Shown: piece after piece, positions 7,532 to 16,740 of the stretch
Position numbering within the stretch: the first letter of the stretch is position 1
Layout of the letters: each line of letters starts with the position of its first letter
Assembly: GCA_963767685.1 (NCBI GenBank)
Contig: CAVYEZ010000019.1
Location: 248,001-312,000, forward strand
Source of the DNA: Trebonia sp963767685
Lineage (GTDB): Bacteria > Actinomycetota > Actinomycetes > Streptosporangiales > Streptosporangiaceae
Direction: 5' to 3'
Length of the DNA stretch: 64,000 nucleotides
Notes under the pieces: generated by a model
What the model saw: only the letters and a program-made list of their open reading frames with translations
Database searches by the model: none
What the model was told of the DNA's origin: nothing
Translations under genes and position numbers: made by a program

Positions 7532-8032
7532 GTGTCCGGGGAAACCGTTTACCGGGATAGGCCGTGGTGGCTTGGCGTACTGCTGCGAGGGCCCGCCCAC
7601 CTCGCCTCCCTGGCGGCGCGGGTGGCGATCACGATCGTGATCGCGGGCGGCGCGGCCTGCACCGTGTACTCCGGTTACATTCACCTGTACCTGTGGGGCA
7701 GGCAACCGTACCCGTACCGGGACATCCCGACGATCGGCCCGCTGTTCCTGGTCCAGGGCGTCGTCGCCATCATCATTGGCCTGATGATCATTGTCAGCCG
7801 CCGGGTGGGCGCGCTCCTCGTGGGCGCGGGCCTGCTGGTGGTATCGGTGGCCGCGCTGGTGATCGACGTCGAGGTCGGCATGTTCGGCTTCAAGGACAGC
7901 TGGGCGGTCCCTTACGCCACGAGCACGCTCTACGAGGAGATAATCGGCGCCGTGCTGCTGCTCGCGGCGGCTTGCGCGCTCGCCTGGCCGGGCAAGGCGG
8001 GCAGCTCGGGCGCGCCGCCGCTTGGCCGGTAG
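7532..8032 (+). CDS. Hypothetical four-helix membrane protein
   Basis: A 166-residue integral membrane protein of unknown function. Hydrophobic segments are visible at roughly 25-45, 65-85, 90-112 and 135-155. GTG 7532 is chosen because AAGGAG lies 9 bases upstream; an upstream ATG at 7481 would place the SD inside the gene. It is convergent with, and overlaps by about 100 bp, the end of the RyR-domain gene on the other strand. Resembles small actinobacterial quinol-oxidase-like or DoxX-like membrane proteins only in general appearance. Confidence 0.7.
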   Translation: MSGETVYRDRPWWLGVLLRGPAHLASLAARVAITIVIAGGAACTVYSGYIHLYLWGRQPYPYRDIPTIGPLFLVQGVVAIIIGLMIIVSRRVGALLVGAGLLVVSVAALVIDVEVGMFGFKDSWAVPYATSTLYEEIIGAVLLLAAACALAWPGKAGSSGAPPLGR

Positions 8033-10389
8033 GACCAGCGGAACTGCTCGTCCCGCACCGGCCAGCGCTCGCCGGTCGGGGCCTCGACCACCCAGTCGCC
8101 CGGCCGGGCGGTCGCGTTGCCCTCCTTGGTCCTGATCACCACGGCCTCGCTGGCCTGCCAGGCCAGGAAGCTGCCGACCCGGCGCCAGCGCCCGTCGCCC
8201 GTCGGCTCGTGGCTTGACTGGAAATCGGGATCGGCGACCGTCCGCAGGTTCCCGGCCTCGTCGATGACCCGCCAGTCGCCGGCAAAGCCGTGCATCTGCT
8301 CACCCGCGTAATTCGTCCAGGCGAGCGGTTCGGTCAGCTGGCTGGCCCGGACGAAGCCGACGCGCTCGAAGCGGGCCGCCGCCGGCGGGCCGCCGGCCGG
8401 AACGATCGGCACGAAGCCCACGTCCTCCAGTTGCGCGAGCTGTGAGAGAAGGTGGCCGGACACGTCGTCGCGCACGCTTGGCGACAGTTCGTCCCACGGG
8501 ACCACGTTCTCGCCTGGCCGGCCGGCCGCGAGCCGCCGCTGCAGCCAGCGCGTGTGCTCGGCGATGGTGACCGCCCGCAGGTCGCCCTCGCTCAGCTCGA
8601 TGACGCTGCCTGCCGGGACCAGGTGGACGGGCGCCCACCGCCGGCCGCGCGCCGCGACCGCCGTCAGGATCGAGCGGAGCTGGAGGATGTTGTCCTGCCG
8701 GAGGAAAGGGTCCAGGTCCGACCACGGCACCCGGGCCGCGGACTTGGGGTGGCCGGCGGGCAGCGGGTGGCTGAGCCGGTAGCACTCGTGCCAGTGCCGG
8801 GCGACCCGGGTCCAGGTATCCTCCGGCACCTCACCCTCGATGAGCAGGCCAGGCTCGAACGGGTGGAGCAGGTCGAAGATCGCGCCGCCCATGGCATCGC
8901 CCGCCGTGGCAAGCACGAACACCGGGGTTTCCGGGTGCAGCCGGGCGACGCGGCCCGCCTCGTGCACGCCGGAGCCCGGCGGGCTGTCGGTGATGATGAC
9001 GGCGGTCTTGCGGGCCTGGGCGGGGTCCATCGCGTCGAGCGTCCGCAGCAGGTGGTCGCGCCAGCGGACCGGGTGGGCGACGACCTTCGGCAGCGAGTTG
9101 AGCACCGCGTCGGGCGCGGACGCGAGGTACTCCCGCCTGATGTCGGTTGACCGCAGGTCGAGCAGCGCCACCCGGTCAAGCAGCAGCGGGGCGGGCGCGT
9201 CGGGCGGCGGCGGTATGCCCGGTTCCAGCGCGCGCCCGGTCGTCGCCGCGTTCACCAGCTCCGACTGCTCCCAGGCGCGCCGGGCCAGCTCGAGCAGGAT
9301 CGCGAGGGTCAGCGTGCTGTCACCGCACACCAGCAGGTCCCGTGGCTGCGTGCGCAGCACTTGGGCGACGAGACCGCGCGCGGTGGACTCGGCCGAGCTG
9401 AGCGCGTCCTCGAACCACACGCCCGACCGGCCGCTGCGGATGCCGCGCCAGTGGTCGGCGTGCCGTGGGTCGTCGATGAGCGCGACCAGGTGCGGCTGGC
9501 GGTCGGGGTCGGCCTGGTAGCGCCGGAGGATCCGCGCCGCCGTGTCGACCATCGCCACGTTTTCCGCGACCTTGTCGCCGAGCGCGTACAGGTGGCTGAG
9601 CGCACAGCCGCGCCACGCGGAGATGATGGGGCGCAGGATGTCCGCCGAGGCCGGGTCGCCGATCACGACGCGCGCCCCGGTGAGCCTGGCCTCTTCAAGC
9701 AGCGCGTTGTCCTCGTCCGGCTCGATGACGATGATCGCGCGGGGGCTGCGCGCGGCCTTGGTCAGCTGCTTGAGCACCGGAATCGTGAGCGGGGAGAGCC
9801 CGGCGAAGATCGTCGCGTCTTTCGCGAACCGGGACTGCAGCCGGTCAAGCGGCTGCCGCCACAGCACCGACGCGACGGCGACCGCACCGATCAGCGTCGC
9901 GCCAAGGCCGTCGATCTGCCCGAGCTGCAGCGCGAGCGGCGGCGCGCCCATGCACGCGGCCCCGGGCTGCACGCTCTGGTAGATGTTCGGCGGCTGCCCC
10001 ACGTAGAGCTGCAGGATCCAGAACATGATGCCCGTCCTGCTCATCTGCCCCCGGCACGGGAGGTACGAGACCGTGCCGAGTACCGCGGCCACCAGGACGA
10101 GCACGACCACGGCGATCAGCCCGATCGTCAGCGGCCGGGCCCGGCGGCGGGGCCACCAGTAGGCGCCGAGGCCGCCGAGCAGCAGCGCCATCGTGACGAC
10201 GAGCGTCCAGTCCTGGTTGGTCTGGAGGATCGGATGCCACCACTCCTGCGAGCCGGCGAGCCGGCGCGGGTCATAGCCGTAAACCCACGCGCCCCAGCAC
10301 AGCAGGCAGAGCGCCGCCGCGGCGAGCACGGCGGGGAGCAGCCACGCGTGATCGACCCAGCCCCGACTAGATGCCTGTGGCGACAACAC
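7930..10389 (-). CDS. Membrane protein with TrkA-N-like, RyR and PGDYG-like domains
   Basis: An 819-residue protein. Transmembrane segments appear at roughly 15-37, 62-78, 84-107 and 160-180. Next come two nucleotide-binding Rossmann-like halves, as in TrkA-N/RCK proteins (AIIVIEPDEDN..TGARVVIGDPAS; DLLVCGDSTLTLAILLELAR). A RyR-repeat-like segment follows (IAEHTRWLQRRLAAGR..VVPWDELSPSVRDD), then a C-terminal PGDYG-like piece (RPGDWVVEAPTGERWPVRDEQF). GTG 10389 has GAGAGG upstream. RCK domains suggest a nucleotide-gated ion pathway, but no K+ filter motif is visible, so transport is inference. Its 3' end overlaps the convergent membrane gene. Confidence 0.75.
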   Translation of the reverse strand: MLSPQASSRGWVDHAWLLPAVLAAAALCLLCWGAWVYGYDPRRLAGSQEWWHPILQTNQDWTLVVTMALLLGGLGAYWWPRRRARPLTIGLIAVVVLVLVAAVLGTVSYLPCRGQMSRTGIMFWILQLYVGQPPNIYQSVQPGAACMGAPPLALQLGQIDGLGATLIGAVAVASVLWRQPLDRLQSRFAKDATIFAGLSPLTIPVLKQLTKAARSPRAIIVIEPDEDNALLEEARLTGARVVIGDPASADILRPIISAWRGCALSHLYALGDKVAENVAMVDTAARILRRYQADPDRQPHLVALIDDPRHADHWRGIRSGRSGVWFEDALSSAESTARGLVAQVLRTQPRDLLVCGDSTLTLAILLELARRAWEQSELVNAATTGRALEPGIPPPPDAPAPLLLDRVALLDLRSTDIRREYLASAPDAVLNSLPKVVAHPVRWRDHLLRTLDAMDPAQARKTAVIITDSPPGSGVHEAGRVARLHPETPVFVLATAGDAMGGAIFDLLHPFEPGLLIEGEVPEDTWTRVARHWHECYRLSHPLPAGHPKSAARVPWSDLDPFLRQDNILQLRSILTAVAARGRRWAPVHLVPAGSVIELSEGDLRAVTIAEHTRWLQRRLAAGRPGENVVPWDELSPSVRDDVSGHLLSQLAQLEDVGFVPIVPAGGPPAAARFERVGFVRASQLTEPLAWTNYAGEQMHGFAGDWRVIDEAGNLRTVADPDFQSSHEPTGDGRWRRVGSFLAWQASEAVVIRTKEGNATARPGDWVVEAPTGERWPVRDEQFRWSYRPSGGAPELPALPGQASAQAAASSSTAPIISS

Positions 10390-10718
10390 AAGCCCCTCTC
10401 CCGCCAGACATCAGTGAGCAGTGCGGGTTTCGTAACCCATTCGCTCGCCGTATGTCCGGTTTGGTGCCCTTCGAAACAGATTGCCACGGCACATGACACT
10501 GAGTCGAGTCACGGCAAATGGAACCGGGGTGGGGTCTTGGCGGCGTGGCCAGGAAGAGATGACCGGGCGCGACCACGAGGAGCCCGCAGCCGTTCGGGAT
10601 AAAAGCCTTCCCCATTCCGAACGGAAGCGGCTTACTCCCCGGTGAAAACGTGACTCCCGGTGGGGCGCGGCGGGCGTAGTTGGCAGACTTGATCCATGCG
10701 ACTTGCCGGGGGAGGCCG
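10390..10718. other. Divergent intergenic region with palindrome
   Basis: About 330 bp between the RyR-domain gene and the lipoprotein gene, holding promoters of both. The only structure I see is the palindrome at 10590-10624 and its right flank, which repeats sequence found at 24055-24101. No coding signal. Confidence 0.6.
10590..10640. repeat. Palindromic repeat, CCGTTCGG family copy
   Basis: CCGTTCGGGAT at 10590-10600 and ATTCCGAACGG at 10614-10624 form a hairpin. The following AAGCGGCTTACTC is nearly the same as part of the hairpin at 24055-24101, so the two sites share over 20 similar bases. It sits in a divergent promoter region, so here it is not an obvious terminator. Confidence 0.6.
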
Positions 10719-11513
10719 ATGAGGTGGCGGATCGCCATCTCCGCCGGGCTGTGCGCGATTGCGCTGCCGTGCGCGCTGGCGTGCTCGGGAACCGCGGCCT
10801 CGGGGAACCCGGGCGCGCCGGCGGGCTCGCCAACTGCCCGCACTAGTCCCGCGGCGTCACGTGCCGCGACCGCCCCGGGGTTCACCGTTACCGGGGTGCG
10901 GCCCGTTCTCCCGAACGGGAGCCAGGACACGTACGGGCAGGCCGGGGCGACGACCTGCGACGGCGCCGAGCGCGCCGCCGACCAGAGCCTGGGAAACCAG
11001 ATCGCCACCGGGTTCACCGCGGCTGGCTTCCCCGCCGCCGCCGGCCTGCTGCGTCATTTCCTCGCGGGTGGCGGGGCGGGGATCAATTACCCGGCGGGCT
11101 CGCGGATCTCCCGGCTGGCGCTGGCGAGCAGCGCGTTCCTGGCCGTGAACGGGCAAGTTCAGGCGGCCGTCGCCCGTCAGCTGCGGGCGGGCGACACGCA
11201 CCCCCGGCTCACGGCCGGGCAGCTGCCGACGGTGACATTCGGCGACTCGACCAGCGATCTCTACTGGAGCTTCCGCGGCACCCAGGGGCTGACCGTGACC
11301 GGGAGCGGCCACCGGGCGACCGGGAGGTACGTCGGCACGCTGACCTATGTCATCAGGGACAGCTACGGGTTCCCCGTCGACGACACGCTCGGCGGCTTCG
11401 GGCCGCCGATGCGGTACCTGCAAACGGTGTGCGGCGCGCCTCAGCACGCGGGCGGCGCGCACTGGTTCCCCGACACGATCACCGTGACCGTGCCGTTTGA
11501 TCAGCCGGCCTGA
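10719..11513 (+). CDS. Putative lipoprotein of unknown function
   Basis: A 264-residue exported protein. The N-terminus is a type II signal peptide: basic MRWRI, a hydrophobic core, then lipobox-like LACSG with the lipidated Cys near residue 22. A Gly/Ala/Pro/Ser/Thr-rich spacer follows to about residue 55. The mature domain has two Cys (TTCDGAER and QTVCGAPQ) that could form a disulfide, and ends with beta-rich sequence. ATG 10719 has GGGGGAGG just upstream. No family recognised; it may be a cell-surface binding protein. Confidence 0.75.
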   Translation: MRWRIAISAGLCAIALPCALACSGTAASGNPGAPAGSPTARTSPAASRAATAPGFTVTGVRPVLPNGSQDTYGQAGATTCDGAERAADQSLGNQIATGFTAAGFPAAAGLLRHFLAGGGAGINYPAGSRISRLALASSAFLAVNGQVQAAVARQLRAGDTHPRLTAGQLPTVTFGDSTSDLYWSFRGTQGLTVTGSGHRATGRYVGTLTYVIRDSYGFPVDDTLGGFGPPMRYLQTVCGAPQHAGGAHWFPDTITVTVPFDQPA

Positions 11514-12325
11514 CGGGCCACGCGAGCGTACCGGCCCGGGCTGGTCCCGAGGAGCCGCCGGAAGCTCCGGTTCAGGTGCGACTGGTCGCAGAAGCCGACG
11601 GTGGCCGCCGCCACGCTCGGCGGCGTGCCGTCAAGCAGCAGCCTGCGGGCCAGGTCGACCCGGCGGCCGGTCAGGTACTGATGCGGGCTGATGCCGAACT
11701 CCCGGCTGAACATCCGGACCAGGTGCGCCGGGTGGGCGTGGATGGCCTGCGACGCCTGCCTGAGCGTCACCTTGTCGCGGAACCCGGCATCGATCAGCGC
11801 GCGCAACTGATGGGCGACGCCGGCCCGGCCGGGCCCGCCCGCCGCCGCCGCCGCGAACGGCGCCGCGGCGTCGCCGGCCAGGTGCTGCTGCAGCCGCTCG
11901 GCGACGAAGGCCAGGCGGCTCTCCGCTTCGAGTTCGCCGCCGGGTTCCTCGAGCGCCTGGTGCAGCTGGTTGATGCGCTGGCGAAGCAGCGGGTCGAGCA
12001 GCACGGGCTGGTCGACCGCGCGGCCGATGAGGCCCGCGGGCAGGTACCCGAGATCGAGGTAGACCACCCGCTTGCGGAAGCCGGAGGAGGTCGCGGCGCG
12101 CCCGTTATGCGGGACCCGCGGGGGGAGCAGGGTCACGGCCTGATGCAGGGCGCCGTGCTCGTGGCGGTCCAGGTCGTAGCGGATCATCCCGGTATCGACG
12201 ATCAGCAGCGTCCACGACTCGTGCGTGTGCATGGGGTAGACGTGGCTGGTCATGTGCGCGTGCAGGACCTCGGCGACGCCCGGGACCGGCGGTCGCCAGG
12301 CCCGGATCCGCAGGTCATCAGCCAC
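11501..12325 (-). CDS. AraC family transcriptional regulator
   Basis: A 274-residue regulator. The N-terminal half is a cupin-type AraC_binding domain (HAHMTSHVYPMHTHESWTLLIVDTG). The C-terminal ~100 residues hold the two helix-turn-helix motifs (VTLRQASQAIHAHPAHLVRMFSREFGISPHQYLTGRRVDLARRLL and the GFCDQSHLNRSFRRLLGTSPGRY signature). GTG 12325 is the most upstream start consistent with the domain; the open frame runs further but into the neighbouring gene. It diverges from the DUF2000 gene 51 bp away, which is its likely target. Confidence 0.88.
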   Translation of the reverse strand: MADDLRIRAWRPPVPGVAEVLHAHMTSHVYPMHTHESWTLLIVDTGMIRYDLDRHEHGALHQAVTLLPPRVPHNGRAATSSGFRKRVVYLDLGYLPAGLIGRAVDQPVLLDPLLRQRINQLHQALEEPGGELEAESRLAFVAERLQQHLAGDAAAPFAAAAAGGPGRAGVAHQLRALIDAGFRDKVTLRQASQAIHAHPAHLVRMFSREFGISPHQYLTGRRVDLARRLLLDGTPPSVAAATVGFCDQSHLNRSFRRLLGTSPGRYARVARQAG

Positions 12326-12376
12326 GCAAAAATCGTACAAGACGGGACGGCGGCCAACGGTGTTCGATCGTTTCTC

Positions 12377-12811
12377 ATGGATACGCCTATCGACGAGCCC
12401 GTGCGGTTCGACACCAAGATCGCCGTTGTGCTGCGTGATGACCTCGAGGTGTGGCAGCGGCTGAACGTGACCGCCTTCCTCGTGAGCGGGATCGGGCACC
12501 GGGTGCCAGAGGTCATCGGCGAGCCGTACCTGGACGCGGACGGGACGGAGTACCTGCCGATGTTCCGCCAGCCGGTCCTCGTTTACGCGGCGGGCAAGGA
12601 GACGCTGGCCACGGCGCACGAGCGCGCCGTCGGCCGCGGTCTCGCGCTGTCGGTCTTCACCGCGGACCTGTTCGCGACGGGCAACGACCGGGACAACCGG
12701 GCCGCCGTCCGCGCCGTCCGCGCCGCCGACCTTGACCTGGTCGGACTCGCGGTCTACGGGCCGCGCAACGCGGTCGATAAGGTCACCAAGGGCGCGCGCA
12801 TGCACCCGTAG
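12377..12811 (+). CDS. DUF2000 family protein
   Basis: A 144-residue protein of the DUF2000 family, which has a peptidyl-tRNA-hydrolase-like fold and no established function. Visible features are the N-terminal KIAVVLRDDLEVWQRLNVTAFLVSGI, the central FRQPVLVYAA, and the C-terminal LVGLAVYGPRNAVDKVTKGARMHP. Members often lie beside AraC or other regulators, as here with the divergent AraC gene. ATG 12377 gives a full-length family member. Confidence 0.85.
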   Translation: MDTPIDEPVRFDTKIAVVLRDDLEVWQRLNVTAFLVSGIGHRVPEVIGEPYLDADGTEYLPMFRQPVLVYAAGKETLATAHERAVGRGLALSVFTADLFATGNDRDNRAAVRAVRAADLDLVGLAVYGPRNAVDKVTKGARMHP

Positions 12812-12949
12812 TCCCGGCTGGTCCGGCTAGTCCGGCCCCGTCAGCGCGCTGTTGGCCGGCGCGGGCGTTTAGGCTTGCATGCCGAGACCACTACTCGCCT
12901 GACGCGGCTGCGGATCGGCGTGCGCCGCGGACTGACCGGGGGGCCGTGC

Positions 12950-14239
12950 ATGGAACCTGCCGCGACGACGTCCGCTGCGCCTGTGTCCAGGCTCAAGCGC
13001 GAGTCACTGGAGTTGCGGACGCGCCGCCTGGCCGCCGCCCGGCGACGGGCGACCGCCTTCCTGGTCGCCGTCACCGCCCTGTTCGTGGGCGTGACCGCGG
13101 CCGGCGCCCACGGGACCTTGCTCGGCTACGTGCAGGCGGGCGCCGAGGCGGGCATGGTCGGCGGCATCGCGGACTGGTTCGCCGTCACCGCGCTCTTCCG
13201 CCATCCGCTCGGCCTGCCGATACCGCACACGGCGATCATCGTGGAGCGCAAGGACCAGTTCGCCGCGACCCTCGGGCAGTTCGTCCAGGAGAACTTCCTG
13301 AACGCCGCGGTGCTCAGCGACCGCATCCGCGCGGCCGGGCTGGCGCCCCGGCTGGCCGCCTGGCTGGCCGACGAGGACAACGCCGCCCGCTTCGCCGGGC
13401 ACGCCGCGGACGTGGTCGTCACGCTGGCCGGGACGCTGCGCGACGAGGACGTCCAGAGCGCGCTTACCGTCGAGGTGAGCAAGGCGGCGGCGGCCATCGA
13501 GGTGGCGCCGCTGGCCGGGCGGGCCGTGGGGGTCATGATCGCCGGCGGCCACCACGCCGTGCTGTTCAACAGCATGGTGAACGCCGCCGACCGGTACCTG
13601 GCCGACCACAACGAGGAGCTGCGCGAGCGCTTCGAGGCCGAGGCGCCGCGCTGGCTGCCCGACGTCGTCTACGGCCGGGCGTACGACCGGCTGCACGCCC
13701 GGCTGCGCGAGCGGCTCGCGGCGATGGTGGACGACCCCGACGACGACGCCAGGAAGCAGTTCGACGCGTGGATCGCGGGACTGCCCGAGCGCCTGCAGAC
13801 CTCACCGGAGCTGCGCGAGCGCGGGGAGAGCTTCAAGCGGGACCTGCTGGCGAGCGAAGGGCTCCGCGACTGGACGTCGTGGCTGTGGAAAAACGCCAAG
13901 GAGACGCTGCGCGTTCAGGCCGCCGACCCGGACTCCGAGCTGCGCCGCCAGCTGGCCGCCGCGCTGTCCGCGGCCGGACGGCGCCTCGGGTCGGACCCGC
14001 GCCTCCAGGAGAGCCTCGAGCGCGTGCTCGAGTCGGGGGCCAAGCGGCTCGCCGACCAGTTCCACGACGAGCTGGCGGGCCTGGTCACCGGCACCATCGA
14101 GCGGTGGGACGCCGCCGAGACCTCGACCCAGCTCGAACTGCTGCTCGGGCGCGACCTCCAGTTCATCCGCATCAACGGGACGGTGGTCGGCGCGGGCGTC
14201 GGCCTGGCGCTGCACGCGATCGCCCTCGCGCTCGCCTAA
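12950..14239 (+). CDS. DUF445 family membrane protein
   Basis: A 429-residue protein of the DUF445/YjiN group. A basic N-terminus precedes a hydrophobic segment (FLVAVTALFVGVTAAGAHG). Then comes the family hallmark GAEAGMVGGIADWFAVTALFRHPLGLPIPHTAIIVERKDQFAATLGQFVQENFL. A long helical amphipathic middle follows, and a C-terminal hydrophobic helix with GRDLQFIRINGTVVGAGVGLALH. Function is not established. ATG 12950 is preceded by GGGGGG at suitable distance; upstream ATG 12875 would add 25 residues without similarity. It is convergent with the PAP2 gene. Confidence 0.9.
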   Translation: MEPAATTSAAPVSRLKRESLELRTRRLAAARRRATAFLVAVTALFVGVTAAGAHGTLLGYVQAGAEAGMVGGIADWFAVTALFRHPLGLPIPHTAIIVERKDQFAATLGQFVQENFLNAAVLSDRIRAAGLAPRLAAWLADEDNAARFAGHAADVVVTLAGTLRDEDVQSALTVEVSKAAAAIEVAPLAGRAVGVMIAGGHHAVLFNSMVNAADRYLADHNEELRERFEAEAPRWLPDVVYGRAYDRLHARLRERLAAMVDDPDDDARKQFDAWIAGLPERLQTSPELRERGESFKRDLLASEGLRDWTSWLWKNAKETLRVQAADPDSELRRQLAAALSAAGRRLGSDPRLQESLERVLESGAKRLADQFHDELAGLVTGTIERWDAAETSTQLELLLGRDLQFIRINGTVVGAGVGLALHAIALALA

Positions 14240-14262
14240 GAACCTTAGACACGTAACGAACA

Positions 14263-15120
14263 CTAACGGTTTACGGCCGCCGTCGACGCGGGCTCGGCCG
14301 CCTGGACCGGCACGGTCGCCGGGCGGAGGCGGCGGACCAGCAGGGACTGCGCCGAGATGACGAGGGCGTCGATGGAGGCCGCGATGATCGCGTCGGCCCA
14401 GAAGTGGTTGCCGGTCCCGACCACGACCAGGACGGTAATGGCCGGGTGGAGCACGATCAGCCAGCGCCAGCGGCTCCGGGCCCGGGTAAGGACGGCCCAG
14501 GCGACCAGGATCGACCAGGCGACGTGCACCGACGGCATGGCGGACAGCTGGTCGGCGCCCGCGTTCGAGCCGACCACCCCGTAGACGGACTCGCCGTACC
14601 TGGCCGCCAGGTCCACGATGCCCGCGCCGGGGAGGAACCGCGGCGGTGCGACCGGGATGAAGGAGATCAGCAGGCAGATCGCGGTGCTCGCGGCCATCGC
14701 GTTGCGCACCCCCGGATAGCCGTCGCGGTGCCGGGCGAACAGCCAGATCAGCATCGCGATCAGCATGCCGAAGTGCATGGTCGCGTAGTAGAGGTTCGCG
14801 ATCTCGGAGAGCAGCGGGTGCGGGAGCAGCAGCCCCTGGACGTCCGCCTCGTTAGGCAGCCGCAGGGTCCGCTCGGTGTCCCAGATCCACTGCGCGTGCG
14901 CGATCGCAACGTGGAAGCCGCCCGACGCCAGGTTTCCCGCCAGTTGCCACAGGGCGAACAACCCGACCACGACGCCCGCCTCGCGCAGGAACGGGCCCAC
15001 GGGGAGCGCCCACCGCCAGCCCCGGGCGGCGTGGCCGGCGTACAGGAGCAACCCGCCGGCCACGCCGCACCCGAGGGCCAGGAGCGCCGCCTGCTGCCAG
15101 GAGAGCATCAGGTTCGTCAT
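14263..15120 (-). CDS. PAP2 superfamily membrane phosphatase/phosphotransferase
   Basis: A 285-residue membrane protein with about six transmembrane segments. The PAP2 active-site motifs are present: APPRFLPG (158-165, first motif), SAMPSVHVAW (193-202, containing the catalytic-type His) and GTGNHFWADA (235-244, second His and Asp). This variant, with PPRFLP and GNHFWAD, is the inositol phosphorylceramide synthase/AUR1-like branch in Actinobacteria. Lipid phosphate transfer in envelope synthesis is likely, substrate unknown. ATG 15120; divergent from the GNAT gene. Confidence 0.87.
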   Translation of the reverse strand: MTNLMLSWQQAALLALGCGVAGGLLLYAGHAARGWRWALPVGPFLREAGVVVGLFALWQLAGNLASGGFHVAIAHAQWIWDTERTLRLPNEADVQGLLLPHPLLSEIANLYYATMHFGMLIAMLIWLFARHRDGYPGVRNAMAASTAICLLISFIPVAPPRFLPGAGIVDLAARYGESVYGVVGSNAGADQLSAMPSVHVAWSILVAWAVLTRARSRWRWLIVLHPAITVLVVVGTGNHFWADAIIAASIDALVISAQSLLVRRLRPATVPVQAAEPASTAAVNR

Positions 15121-15218
15121 ATTTCTGTTAACGCTATGACGGCGCTATGATGCCCGAAATTCAGCGGAATGAAGGATTGACCGCAACCGGGCCGCCGGTT
15201 GGTAGCGTGCATCCCGTG

Positions 15219-15716
15219 ATGATTCGGGATGCACGGCCAGATGAGCAGGCAGCGGTGGGCGAAGTGCGGGTCTCCGCGTACCGGGCGCTTGGCCTGCTGT
15301 CCGACAGCGACGGCTACGTCCAGACGCTACGGCGCTTCGGGTTCGACGGCGGCTGCACGGTACTCGTCGCCGTCGACGACGCGGATGACGGCATCCTCGG
15401 GACGATCACCCTCGAGCCCTTCGACGCGGCCAGCGAACTCGCCCGGGATGCCACGGAGGCGGACATCCGCGCGTTTGCCGTCGCCTCCGCGGCGCAGGGC
15501 CGCGGCGTGGGGCGGAAGCTGCTGCTGGCAGTCATCGAGCGGGCCGAGAAGCGCGGGCTGCGCCGGCTGCGGCTCTGCACCAACCCCGCCATGCGGGCCG
15601 CGCAGCACCTCTACGCGGCCGCCGGGTTCACGCGGACACCGGAACTCGACTTCTCCCCCGGGCCCAACCTCACGCTGCGGGCGTACGAACTCGGCCTCCC
15701 GGCGCGCCCAAGCTAG
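15219..15716 (+). CDS. GNAT family N-acetyltransferase
   Basis: A 165-residue acetyltransferase. Motif A for acetyl-CoA pyrophosphate binding is visible as VASAAQGRGVGRKLLLAVIERA, followed by LRLCTNPAMRAAQHLYAAAGFTRTPELDF, the usual GNAT C-terminal half. Acceptor unknown. ATG 15219 (or the GTG one codon earlier) matches the family start IRDARPDEQAAV; the open frame extends upstream without similarity. The stop TAG overlaps the stop of the convergent LLM gene in the palindrome CTAG at 15713-15716. Confidence 0.88.
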   Translation: MIRDARPDEQAAVGEVRVSAYRALGLLSDSDGYVQTLRRFGFDGGCTVLVAVDDADDGILGTITLEPFDAASELARDATEADIRAFAVASAAQGRGVGRKLLLAVIERAEKRGLRRLRLCTNPAMRAAQHLYAAAGFTRTPELDFSPGPNLTLRAYELGLPARPS

Positions 15717-16609
15717 GCGGCCACCTGGTCAAGGACCTCGGTCTTGATCCGCGCGAGCTTGTCCGCGCGCTCGGACCGGTCCGCGCCGAGGTTCCAGTCA
15801 GGCAGGATGAACTCGTCAAAGCCAAGCTCGGCGTACCGCCCGAACTGGTCGACCAGGTACTGGGCCGAGCCGAAGAGCGCGGCCCGGCCGGGCGGCGACA
15901 CGCTCGCGTCCAGGTCGACGAGGGCGTTAACCGAGGTCCGCATCGTCGCGGGGTCGCGGCCGACCTCGTGGCAGGTCTCGATGAGCGCGGCCCGGTACCC
16001 GGCGGCCTGCTCCGGGGTACCCCAGGTGTTCCACTCGTCGGCGTTGCGGGCGGTGATGCGGAGCATGCGCGGGCTGCGGGTGCCAACGAGCAGCGGCAGC
16101 GGCGACTGGACCGGCTTGGGGTCGCAAGGGGCGTCGGTGATGTCGTAGTAGGCGCCGTGGAACGTGGTGGACTCCGCTTCCACCGACAGCATCGAGCGCA
16201 CGATCTGGATCGCCTCCTCGAACCGGCTCACCCGCTTGCCGGGCGGTTCCAGTTCGATGCCGTAGGCGTGGTGCTCGTTGATCTGCCAGCCGGCGCCGAG
16301 CCCGAGGACCATCCGGCCGCCGGAGAGCCGGTCGATCGTGCAGGCGCGCTTTGCGAGCAGCGCCGGGTGGTGAACCGAGGTGGGCGACACGAGGGTGCCG
16401 ATCCTGACCCGCTCGGTGACCGCCGCCACGGCGGGCAGCAGGCCCCAGCACTCGTAGGCGTCGCCCCGCGCGGGCGTCGTGTCCCCGGTGTTCGGCATGT
16501 AGTGGTCGGCCAGCCACACGCCGTGCCAGCCGGTTTCCTCGGCCACGCGCACCTGCTCGAGCAGTTCGGCGGGGACGCGGCGGTTGTCGGGCCATAGCGA
16601 GAATTTCAC
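15713..16609 (-). CDS. LLM class flavin-dependent (F420-type) oxidoreductase
   Basis: A 298-residue luciferase-like monooxygenase-fold protein. It begins KFSLWPDNRRVPAELLEQVRVAEETGWHGVWLADHYMPN and carries RVRIGTLVSPTSVHHPALLAKRACTIDRLSGGRMVLGLGAGW, the conserved block of the F420-dependent LLM family. Actinobacterial members usually use F420H2 rather than FMNH2; this assignment comes from the family. Substrate unknown. GTG 16609 is the only start that keeps the first beta strand. Confidence 0.9.
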   Translation of the reverse strand: MKFSLWPDNRRVPAELLEQVRVAEETGWHGVWLADHYMPNTGDTTPARGDAYECWGLLPAVAAVTERVRIGTLVSPTSVHHPALLAKRACTIDRLSGGRMVLGLGAGWQINEHHAYGIELEPPGKRVSRFEEAIQIVRSMLSVEAESTTFHGAYYDITDAPCDPKPVQSPLPLLVGTRSPRMLRITARNADEWNTWGTPEQAAGYRAALIETCHEVGRDPATMRTSVNALVDLDASVSPPGRAALFGSAQYLVDQFGRYAELGFDEFILPDWNLGADRSERADKLARIKTEVLDQVAA

Positions 16610-16740
16610 GACACAACCCTAGTGGCAGGCAATCGCCGGGCGGCTGGCCGGGACACGCCGGCCGCTGGAATGATGGTTATGCCGCCATTGACGGCCCTTA
16701 ATCGGTATCGTCCGGTCTTGTGCATGGCGGGGATCACCGG

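Noticed and set aside
12451..12735. Second frame within the DUF2000 gene
   Set aside because: Arg-rich shadow of the DUF2000 frame.
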